Shown in pieces: positions 43,569-51,344 of a DNA stretch of 64,000 bases. Each line of letters starts with the position of its first letter. Position 1 is the first letter of the stretch. The notes beneath the pieces were generated by a model. It searched no databases and was not told the origin of the DNA. It saw only the letters and a list, made by a program, of their open reading frames with translations. The position numbers were made by a program, and so were the translations under genes. Source of the DNA: UBA3537 sp038106885 (GTDB lineage Bacteria; Bacteroidota; Bacteroidia; Flavobacteriales; Flavobacteriaceae); the NCBI GenBank assembly GCA_038106885.1, contig JAYNFX010000003.1, positions 24,748-88,747 of the forward strand. Reading direction: 5' to 3'.

Positions 43569-46500
43569 ATTTTCTTTTAAAATAATCTAGTACACGTTTT
43601 AAGTATTCCTCTTGCAAAGGTAGTGTTTGTCTCTTTAATAGCTCGCGTGAATTGAATTTCTGCCTTAGGGATTCTATGGCCTCGCTTGAAGTAGGGGTGA
43701 ACAATTCATTATTAGTTTTAGACTCGCGACGCTCGTCTTGACCTTTTTCATTTAAAGCAACCTCAAGCTTCAAAAGTTCATATTTAAGGTCTTTGATAAG
43801 ACTAATATTTTCGTCCGTAACTCCTTGATTTATAAGGGATTGCTCTATCTTTTTCATCTGCTCTAAAACATTGTTTGCTCCTGGAACAAAGCCTCTTTCT
43901 TTTAATAAAAGCTCAAGAGCATTCCGAAGTTTTTGTTGCTTTTGATATAGATTCATAATGGATTGCCCTGATTCTTCGCTATCAAAATAGCTTTCTCCGT
44001 CTGAACTCTCTGATTTTCCTTTGTTTGACCCTAGCTTTTCTGAATTTCCGGAACTGTTACTTTCACCCTCCCTTTGCTTGCCCTCACTTCCTTGATTTTC
44101 TTGACCTTTATTAGAAGATGACCCTTCTGAACTTTCGCTTTTTGAACCCTGAGCTTCCTTTTGCAATTGCTCTTGACTCATTATGATATCTGGAAGTTGC
44201 ATATCACCCTCCCCTTGACCAGGGCTAAGCTCCATTTCCATTGAAGACAAAATATCACTTAATAAATTTGCTAAGTTATTGGAGGCGGTAAGACTATATT
44301 GCTGAGCGGCAAGCCCTTGGTTTATTTGCAAATTTGTAAATCGATCTAGAGATTTATCAATATTAAAAAACACTTCTGATATTTCACTGTTAATTTTTTC
44401 CGAAATTTTTGGCTGCCTAAGAGAAAGGACAAATAAGCTATCGTCAATGTGTTCAAAATGGGTTTTAATATTTTTTTGACTAACCAATAAATTAGCAAAA
44501 TTTGACTGTTGAAAATTTTCGTCCCGGAAGCTAAGCATTAGTTCTTCCTGTTCAAAAGAAAAGAAAATAAGATTATCTAAAACCTGACGCAACATGGTTG
44601 CATCCTCAGCCAACTGCTGTTGCCCGCCTCCGCCTGAAAGTTTTGATAGTTTTTCTGCAATCTGTATCATCTTTTGTGCTGCCTTAGTTTGTGATTTCTT
44701 GGCTTTTGATAATGCTTTGGCTTTTGAATTAGGGGTTTTAAGTTCTTTGCTTTCGTTTAATAGCTGCTCAGATTCTTTTTGATCTTTTTTAATTGAATTT
44801 TGTTCTATTTTGGTTTCAGAAAAAGGAATGGGCTTGGACAAAGAGACGTTTTGTTTAGATAATGAATCCAGTTCTGAAGATATATTTTCAAACTTTTTGC
44901 TTATCTCTCTTTGATCCTTTAAGCTGCTTTGTTCATAAATATTATCAGAAAGCTGCTCCTGTTGTTTGCTCAACCGCTCTAATTCATTTCGCAATTGGTT
45001 AGCTTTTTGGCGAACATAATAGCGCTTTGTCAGCTCTAGCATTTGGTTTAAACTTCTCTCCTTTGATTTGCTTTTTTTAGTCAACTTTTCAAGGCGCTCT
45101 AAAAGGCCTTCATTGTCTAGTTTTTCGGTTAGGGTTTTAAGCTCGTTTAACAAATCCTTGTCTTTTTCTATTTCTCTTTCTTGAGCCTCTAAACGTCTTT
45201 CTATTTCTCTTCTTAACGGGTCTTTCGTAATATCAGTTTTATTAAAAGACTTTTTTATCTGCTCATTAAATCGTTTAAACAAGTCTTCTTGTTTTTCTTG
45301 CCTCTCCAAAAGGGACTTAATAGATTGTTGGTCATTAAAAGAAAGCTTATTTTTTTGTCTTTGTTTAGATTGTAGAATTTCTAGATCTGTTCTTTGTTTA
45401 TCAAACTTAGATACAGCTCTTTCAAAATCAGATACAGCCTGTTCTTGGTTAGTCAGCTTGTCTTTTAGTATTGCATTGGCTGATTTATTTAAGTAAACAA
45501 ACGCTTCACTTTTTGTTATGTTCGGAGACAAAGGCTTATTGTCTGAAACCTCGAAATACAATTCGTATGGCTGTTCTGGGGCCAAATCTATGTCGCCTGG
45601 AAAAGAATAATAAAAGGTTAAACTCTCCTTATTGAAATTCGAAATCTGTACTGTCTTTTTGTCCCTTTTATTCCCTTTTGGATAATAATGCATTTGCAGT
45701 GACCTAATACCATAGTCGTCGCTCATCTGGCCATAAAAATACATAGTCTCTAGAGTTTCTTTTTTAGTTTCAGATTCAATCTGTATTGATGGGGGATTAT
45801 CCTTAATAACATCTACTGAAAACTCAAGGGGCTCAAAGTGGATAAGCTGCTCATTTGAAGGTGAAATTCGATATTTAATATTATCAAAAACCACTTTAGT
45901 ATAAGAAAAATCGTCTGTTTTTTTTAAAAAAGAATATTCATCGTTGTTTTCAAAGAAGGATACAGCGGTAGTGGATTTGGTAAATAAGTCCCAAGTTATT
46001 TTTGTGCCCTCTGGAACTTTAATATTTGTAAAATTTTCGACTATTTGATTAGACCTCTTAACATATTTAGGGTATTGCAATTTGATCTTAGATGAAACTA
46101 TGGATGGTGTTTTAATTAACCTTAGCAAATATTTAGGTGAATAAGTAGTGCCAGAAAATAAATCAAACTCCAAATCAGAATCAATTGGAGGAAAATCAAA
46201 AGAAAATAAATTTTTCCCTCTCTTACTTAAGTAATACTGCTCGTTTTTGTAGCGAATCTGAGCATCCTCTGGTATAAGGTCTCCTGAAACCAACACTTCA
46301 AGATTAAAAGGCTTACCTTCAATTACCTCCATAGATTTATTTTTCAAACTAAAAATAAAAGGTGGTGGCTCTTGATAAGCAGTATTATAGTCAATTACTC
46401 TTTTGAAGCTGCTTTCAATGCCTTCTTGTTTGCCAAAAAGATAAAATGGGGCCAATACTATTAAAGGTGCTAATGCAAATTTGACATATTTTATATTATC

Positions 46501-46938
46501 TTTTAAATTAATTACATTTTCAAAAGAAAAAGGATTGAATTCAGATGACCTTTGACTTATACTTTCCAGCAAAACATCTGTTTGTTCCATGTTACTTAAT
46601 TGAATTGTATTAAGCAACTTGTCGTCAATTTCGGGAAATGCGTCACCAATAATTCTAGATGCAGATTCATAGTCAATGCCTTTTAACACACTGAAATATT
46701 TTAAAAGAGGCAGCAAGATTAATTTATATGACAAAAAAAGAACAAAGACAATAAAGAGCCAAAACACAAAACCACGGCCAAACTGTGGCATCCAAAAAAA
46801 ATATTCGATAAAAATCCAAAACAGAATATACACAAACGCAATAGCAAAAAACAAAAGTGTGCCTTTTAGCAATGAGCTTAAGTAGTAGCGCTTGATGAAT
46901 CGGTCTAATTTGTTGTGTATATGTTCAATCGAGCCCAT
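43555..46938 (-). CDS. DUF4175 large membrane protein with coiled coil
   Basis: About 1127 residues. Two to three N-terminal membrane helices (about 25-75 and 155-170), a large extracytoplasmic beta-rich part, then a long coiled coil very rich in K, Q, E and L (about 480-780) and a low-complexity S/G/Q/E stretch (about 945-1000, for example SSEGSSSNKGQENQGSEGK). I recognise this as DUF4175. ATG at 46938 is preferred over a TTG 10 codons upstream, because MGSIEHIHNKLDRFIKRYY begins the conserved part. Coupled to ybeY. Function unknown; it may be a large envelope-spanning scaffold. Confidence 0.8.
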   Translation of the reverse strand: MGSIEHIHNKLDRFIKRYYLSSLLKGTLLFFAIAFVYILFWIFIEYFFWMPQFGRGFVFWLFIVFVLFLSYKLILLPLLKYFSVLKGIDYESASRIIGDAFPEIDDKLLNTIQLSNMEQTDVLLESISQRSSEFNPFSFENVINLKDNIKYVKFALAPLIVLAPFYLFGKQEGIESSFKRVIDYNTAYQEPPPFIFSLKNKSMEVIEGKPFNLEVLVSGDLIPEDAQIRYKNEQYYLSKRGKNLFSFDFPPIDSDLEFDLFSGTTYSPKYLLRLIKTPSIVSSKIKLQYPKYVKRSNQIVENFTNIKVPEGTKITWDLFTKSTTAVSFFENNDEYSFLKKTDDFSYTKVVFDNIKYRISPSNEQLIHFEPLEFSVDVIKDNPPSIQIESETKKETLETMYFYGQMSDDYGIRSLQMHYYPKGNKRDKKTVQISNFNKESLTFYYSFPGDIDLAPEQPYELYFEVSDNKPLSPNITKSEAFVYLNKSANAILKDKLTNQEQAVSDFERAVSKFDKQRTDLEILQSKQRQKNKLSFNDQQSIKSLLERQEKQEDLFKRFNEQIKKSFNKTDITKDPLRREIERRLEAQEREIEKDKDLLNELKTLTEKLDNEGLLERLEKLTKKSKSKERSLNQMLELTKRYYVRQKANQLRNELERLSKQQEQLSDNIYEQSSLKDQREISKKFENISSELDSLSKQNVSLSKPIPFSETKIEQNSIKKDQKESEQLLNESKELKTPNSKAKALSKAKKSQTKAAQKMIQIAEKLSKLSGGGGQQQLAEDATMLRQVLDNLIFFSFEQEELMLSFRDENFQQSNFANLLVSQKNIKTHFEHIDDSLFVLSLRQPKISEKINSEISEVFFNIDKSLDRFTNLQINQGLAAQQYSLTASNNLANLLSDILSSMEMELSPGQGEGDMQLPDIIMSQEQLQKEAQGSKSESSEGSSSNKGQENQGSEGKQREGESNSSGNSEKLGSNKGKSESSDGESYFDSEESGQSIMNLYQKQQKLRNALELLLKERGFVPGANNVLEQMKKIEQSLINQGVTDENISLIKDLKYELLKLEVALNEKGQDERRESKTNNELFTPTSSEAIESLRQKFNSRELLKRQTLPLQEEYLKRVLDYFKRKYDNL

Positions 46939-47020
46939 TATTCTTATTAAGAAAAGTAAAATTAACACAAAATGTGCAGTAAAAGTAATTGAAAAACAAA
47001 AACAGGAACTATAAATTTAT

Positions 47021-47051
47021 TTTGGAGGTTAGTTAAAGGGGTCTATCTTTG
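47021..47051 (+). promoter_or_regulatory. Promoter of gltX
   Basis: TTTG (47021-47024), a 19-nt spacer and TATCTTTG (47044-47051): an exact consensus Bacteroidota promoter. A GTG in frame at 47054 would be only 3 nt after the -7 box, so the ATG at 47069 is the likely start, with a leader of about 10-15 nt. Confidence 0.7.
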
Positions 47052-47068
47052 CAGTGTTAATTATTTCA

Positions 47069-48580
47069 ATGGGAAAGTCAGTTAGAGTTCGCTTCGCGCC
47101 TAGCCCAACAGGGCCATTACATATTGGCGGTGTCCGCACTGCATTATTTAACTACTTATTTGCAAAAAAACACAACGGCTCTATTGTATTAAGGATTGAA
47201 GACACTGATAGAGACAGAACGGTTGAGGGGGCAGAACAATACATAATTGATGCGCTAGAATGGTGTGGTATTGGGTTTGACGAGAGTCCAATAAAAGACG
47301 GGGAATATGGCCCATATAGACAAAGCGAAAGAAAAAGCATATACTTAAAACACATAAACTATCTTTTAGATAAAGGGGCTGCTTATTATGCGTTTGACTC
47401 AGCCGAAGCATTAAATAATGAGCGCAAAAACCATGAAGAGAAAGGCAAAACATTTATCTATAATTGGCATAACAGAACTAAAGGGCGTCTGGTAAATTCT
47501 CTTGTATTGTCAAAAGAAGAGGTTGATAAAAAAATATCGTCAGGCGAACCATATGTGATTCGTTTTAAAAGCCCTAATGAAAAAGAAGTGTTATTAAATG
47601 ATATTGTACGCGGAGAAATTTCAATCGACTCAAAAACTCTTGATGATAAAATATTATTTAAATCAGATGGTATGCCAACTTATCATTTGGCAAATGTTGT
47701 TGACGATCATTTAATGGAAATTTCTCACGTAATAAGAGGCGAAGAGTGGTTGCCGTCCTTAGCACTTCATAAACTTTTGTATGATGCATTTGGGTGGGAA
47801 CTCCCTAAATTCGCACATCTTCCATTAATACTCAAGCCAACAGGAAAAGGCAAACTAAGTAAAAGGGATGGAGATAAGCTTGGCTTTCCTGTTTTTCCAC
47901 TTGAATGGATTAATAATGGCAGTCGCTCTGCTGGGTTTAAAGAAAGCGGGTATCTGCCTGAAGCCCTAATTAACTTCCTGTCTTTTTTAGGGTGGAACCC
48001 AGGAACAGAAGAAGAGATTTTTAGTATGGAAAGTTTGATTAATAGTTTTAGCCTTTCAAAAGTAAATAAGGCTGGAGCCCGGTTTGACACTGAAAAAATA
48101 AAATGGTTTAACCAGCATTATATAAGTAATAAGAAAAACTCGGTTCTTGCAAACTTTCTGGCCTCAAACCATAACGAACTTAAGTCAACAAATAAAGATC
48201 GCATAGCCCATGTTGTTGGGTTAATAAAAGACAGAGCTAACCTTCTTACTGATCTATGGCCATTAAGCTGTTACTTCTTCGTTGCTCCCTTAGAGTACGA
48301 TGAAAAAGGAATTAAAAAAGCCTGGAAAGCGGAAAGCGGAAAAATAATGTCTGTGTTTTCCGAGACATTAATAGGATTCGATGATTCAAGTCCTGAATCT
48401 CTAAAAAAAGATTTTGAAGGCTGGATAAAAACAGAAAAGCTTGGTTTTGGAAGTGTTGTTATGCCACTGCGTCTTGCTATAGTTGGAGCGTTAAAAGGAG
48501 CGGACATATTCGATATAATTTACAGCATTGGAAAAAATGAAACTGTTTCTAGGATCAAAAGACTCAAAGACCAAGTTTAA
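47069..48580 (+). CDS. gltX: Glutamate-tRNA ligase
   Basis: Class I synthetase charging tRNA-Glu (and, if a GatCAB pathway is used, tRNA-Gln). 503 residues, normal length. HIGH-type motif HIGG at residues 18-21 after FAPSPTGPL, and the KMSKS-type motif KLSKRDG at 262-268, followed by the C-terminal anticodon-binding helices. The gene opens the plus-strand half of the window, divergent from DUF4175. It is followed 62 nt later by lepA. Confidence 0.98.
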   Translation: MGKSVRVRFAPSPTGPLHIGGVRTALFNYLFAKKHNGSIVLRIEDTDRDRTVEGAEQYIIDALEWCGIGFDESPIKDGEYGPYRQSERKSIYLKHINYLLDKGAAYYAFDSAEALNNERKNHEEKGKTFIYNWHNRTKGRLVNSLVLSKEEVDKKISSGEPYVIRFKSPNEKEVLLNDIVRGEISIDSKTLDDKILFKSDGMPTYHLANVVDDHLMEISHVIRGEEWLPSLALHKLLYDAFGWELPKFAHLPLILKPTGKGKLSKRDGDKLGFPVFPLEWINNGSRSAGFKESGYLPEALINFLSFLGWNPGTEEEIFSMESLINSFSLSKVNKAGARFDTEKIKWFNQHYISNKKNSVLANFLASNHNELKSTNKDRIAHVVGLIKDRANLLTDLWPLSCYFFVAPLEYDEKGIKKAWKAESGKIMSVFSETLIGFDDSSPESLKKDFEGWIKTEKLGFGSVVMPLRLAIVGALKGADIFDIIYSIGKNETVSRIKRLKDQV

Positions 48581-48605
48581 ACAAATTAGATCACATAAAT
48601 TTAAC

Positions 48606-48613
48606 TACTTTTG
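48606..48613 (+). promoter_or_regulatory. Candidate -7 box of lepA
   Basis: TACTTTTG matches TAnnTTTG and lies in the 62-nt gap between gltX and lepA, ending 29 nt before the lepA ATG. A -33 element is not evident. Confidence 0.35.
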
Positions 48614-48642
48614 CTTGGCGTTTAATCACATGATTTTTCCTA

Positions 48643-50439
48643 ATGGACAATATTCGTAACTTTTGCATAATAGCACACATAGACCACGGTAAGAGCACCT
48701 TGGCTGATAGGCTTCTCGATTTCACTGGAGCAGTTTCGGATAGAGACAAACAAGATCAGCTTTTAGACAATATGGACCTTGAAAGAGAGCGTGGAATAAC
48801 AATCAAATCTCACGCCATACAAATGGAATATAAGTTTAAAGGCAAAAACTACATACTGAACCTGATAGACACCCCAGGTCATGTCGATTTCAGCTATGAA
48901 GTTTCAAGGTCAATAGCCGCATGTGAAGGCGCGCTTCTTGTGGTTGATGCCGCTCAAAGCATCCAAGCACAAACAATATCCAATTTGTATTTAGCTCTTG
49001 AAAATGATTTGGAAATTATTCCAGTATTGAACAAAGTCGACCTGCCAAGCGCTAACCCCGAAGAAGTTACTGATGACATTGTTGATCTTCTAGGTTGTGA
49101 TCCTTCTGATGTGATTCCGGCAAGTGCAAAAACAGGAATTGGAATTGAAGAAATATTAAATGCTATTATAAATTTGATCCCGGGGCCTAGTGGAGACGTG
49201 ACACAGCCTCTTCAGGCGCTTGTTTTTGATTCCGTTTATAATTCATTTCGAGGCGTAGAAACATATTTTAAAGTAATTAATGGGTCTATTAAAAAAAATC
49301 AAAAAGTTAAATTTATAGCTACAGGGAAAAGCTATGGTGCAGATGAAATAGGAACATTAAACCTTACCCAAACTCCAAAAAAAGAAATTAATGCTGGGGA
49401 TGTTGGCTATTTAATTACAGGAATTAAAGACGCAAGAGAGGTAAAAGTTGGGGACACCATAACAGACGCAGAAAACCCAACAACGAATGCGGTTGAGGGT
49501 TTCGAAGATGTTAAGCCAATGGTATTTGCTGGCATCTATCCTGTAGACACCGAAGAATATGAAGAACTAAGGTCTTCAATGGAAAAGCTCCAGCTTAACG
49601 ACGCATCATTAGTATTTCAAGCTGAAAGCTCTGTAGCATTAGGTTTTGGGTTTAGATGTGGGTTTCTTGGAATGCTTCACCTAGAAATAATTCAAGAGAG
49701 ACTAGAGCGCGAATTTAATATGACTGTAATTACAACAGTTCCAAACGTATCATATAATGCATTTACAAGAAAAGCCCCTAACGAGCCTATTTTACTAAAT
49801 AACCCTTCCGATTTACCCGAACCATCAACTATTGATAGAATTGAAGAGCCTTTTATAAAGGCTTCAATAATCACAAAATCAGACTATGTTGGTAACGTAA
49901 TGTCTTTATGCATAGAAAAAAGAGGCCTAATAACAAACCAAACATACCTTACCACCGAAAGAGTAGAGCTGACTTTTGACATGCCGCTTGCAGAAATAGT
50001 ATTCGATTTTTATGACCGGCTAAAGACTGTTTCTAGGGGTTACGCATCATTCGATTATACTCCTATCGGCATGCGAGTTTCTAAATTAGTTCGCGTTGAC
50101 ATGCTTTTAAACGGGCAAACAGTAGATGCACTTTCAGCTCTTATTCACTTAGACAATGCTCAAAAAATTGGTCGTAAAATGTGCTCAAAATTGAAAGAGC
50201 TTATTCCAAGACAACAATTTGACATCCCTATACAAGCGGCAATTGGCGCTAAGATAATATCTCGCGAAACTGTTAAGGCAGTTAGAAAGGACGTAACCGC
50301 AAAATGTTATGGTGGAGACATTTCACGTAAAAGAAAACTTCTTGAGAACCAGAAAAAAGGTAAGAAAAGAATGCGTCAAGTTGGTAGCGTAGAAATTCCC
50401 CAAGAAGCTTTTATGGCTGTTTTAAAGCTTAACGATTAA
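48643..50439 (+). CDS. lepA: Translation factor LepA (EF4) GTPase
   Basis: Ribosome-bound translational GTPase related to EF-G that promotes back-translocation or assists initiation and assembly. 598 residues, full length. G1 HIDHGKST (about 12-19), switch region RERGITIKSHAIQM, G3 DTPGHVD, G4 NKVD, G5 SAKTG, and the LepA-specific C-terminal domain (KCYGGDISRKRKLLENQKKG). Less AT-rich than its neighbours, as for conserved genes. No odd residues were noticed. Confidence 0.98.
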   Translation: MDNIRNFCIIAHIDHGKSTLADRLLDFTGAVSDRDKQDQLLDNMDLERERGITIKSHAIQMEYKFKGKNYILNLIDTPGHVDFSYEVSRSIAACEGALLVVDAAQSIQAQTISNLYLALENDLEIIPVLNKVDLPSANPEEVTDDIVDLLGCDPSDVIPASAKTGIGIEEILNAIINLIPGPSGDVTQPLQALVFDSVYNSFRGVETYFKVINGSIKKNQKVKFIATGKSYGADEIGTLNLTQTPKKEINAGDVGYLITGIKDAREVKVGDTITDAENPTTNAVEGFEDVKPMVFAGIYPVDTEEYEELRSSMEKLQLNDASLVFQAESSVALGFGFRCGFLGMLHLEIIQERLEREFNMTVITTVPNVSYNAFTRKAPNEPILLNNPSDLPEPSTIDRIEEPFIKASIITKSDYVGNVMSLCIEKRGLITNQTYLTTERVELTFDMPLAEIVFDFYDRLKTVSRGYASFDYTPIGMRVSKLVRVDMLLNGQTVDALSALIHLDNAQKIGRKMCSKLKELIPRQQFDIPIQAAIGAKIISRETVKAVRKDVTAKCYGGDISRKRKLLENQKKGKKRMRQVGSVEIPQEAFMAVLKLND

Positions 50440-50504
50440 AGCCCCCTTTTTATAATTGTTTATAAAACTATATCTTTAATACAGTAAAAGTTAAAAAATT
50501 TCCT

Positions 50505-51344
50505 GTGAATTTCAATCGTATTGGTGTCGGAGTTGCTTTTTCTCCTAATCTCAAAGCTAACATATATGAAGCGGCAAGGTTATCTCTATTTATGGGGAGC
50601 GAACTTATGCTGATTCATGTTGGCAAAGAAGATGCAAAAAAAACTCAGATAATCAACGGCCACTTAAGTGAATTCGAAAAACAAAAACTTTCTTACAAGA
50701 TAATATTCGTAAATGGTAGACCGGTTGAAGCTATTTTAAATGCAATACAAGAGAACAAAATAAACTTAATGGTTTTAGGGGCTCTTAAGCAAGAATCGTT
50801 CTTTAAATATTATCTTGGCTCTATTGCAAGAGAAATAACTAGAAAAGCAAAATGCTCAGTTCTGTTATTAATAAATCCTTCTATTAAGCGCGTCCCCTGT
50901 AAACACATTGTTGTGAACGGCCTAAAAGATCCTAAAACTGAAGAAACTATTAAATCTGCGTTTTTCATTGGCAAGAAACTAAGCGCATCTAAAATAACAA
51001 TAGTTGAGGAAATCGCACAAGAAGAAATAAACATCAAAGTAGATGATGATAGGTCTTTAAGAGAGTCTACTATAATTAGAGAACGCTTAAGGCTGAGAGA
51101 AAAACAAAGAGTTAAAAAGCTAATAAAGTCTGTGCCAAATGAACAGCTGGAAGGGGTTGGAATTAACTCGCAGCCCATATTTGGCCAAAGAGGATATTCT
51201 ATTGGCCACTACGCCCAAGTTGTTAGAGCAGATCTCCTAGTTATGAACGCTCCTTCAAAAGTCTCATTTTGGGACAAATTATTTCCGAATGATATTGAAT
51301 ATATTTTGGAAGACCTTCCAACTGATGTTTTAATAATTAGATGA
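50505..51344 (+). CDS. Universal stress protein with two tandem USP domains
   Basis: 279 residues. Two UspA-like halves: 1-120 (MNFNRIGVGVAF; MVLGALKQESFFKYYLGSIA) and about 128-279 (KHIVVNGL ... DLLVMNAPSKVSFWDKLF ... DVLIIR). The ATP-binding G-2x-G-9x-G motif is only partly recognisable. The start is GTG. It overlaps the SulP transporter gene by 4 nt (ATGA), so the two are translated together; the USP may regulate the transporter, which is inference. Confidence 0.85.
   Translation: MNFNRIGVGVAFSPNLKANIYEAARLSLFMGSELMLIHVGKEDAKKTQIINGHLSEFEKQKLSYKIIFVNGRPVEAILNAIQENKINLMVLGALKQESFFKYYLGSIAREITRKAKCSVLLLINPSIKRVPCKHIVVNGLKDPKTEETIKSAFFIGKKLSASKITIVEEIAQEEINIKVDDDRSLRESTIIRERLRLREKQRVKKLIKSVPNEQLEGVGINSQPIFGQRGYSIGHYAQVVRADLLVMNAPSKVSFWDKLFPNDIEYILEDLPTDVLIIR

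Noticed and set aside
43555..46968. TTG 10 codons upstream of the DUF4175 start
   Set aside because: The extra residues are hydrophobic and unlike the conserved start MGSIEHIHNK; the ATG at 46938 is the better choice.
47054..47068. GTG as start of gltX
   Set aside because: It lies only 3 nt after a consensus -7 box, so it would be at or before the transcription start; the conserved N-terminus begins at the ATG at 47069.
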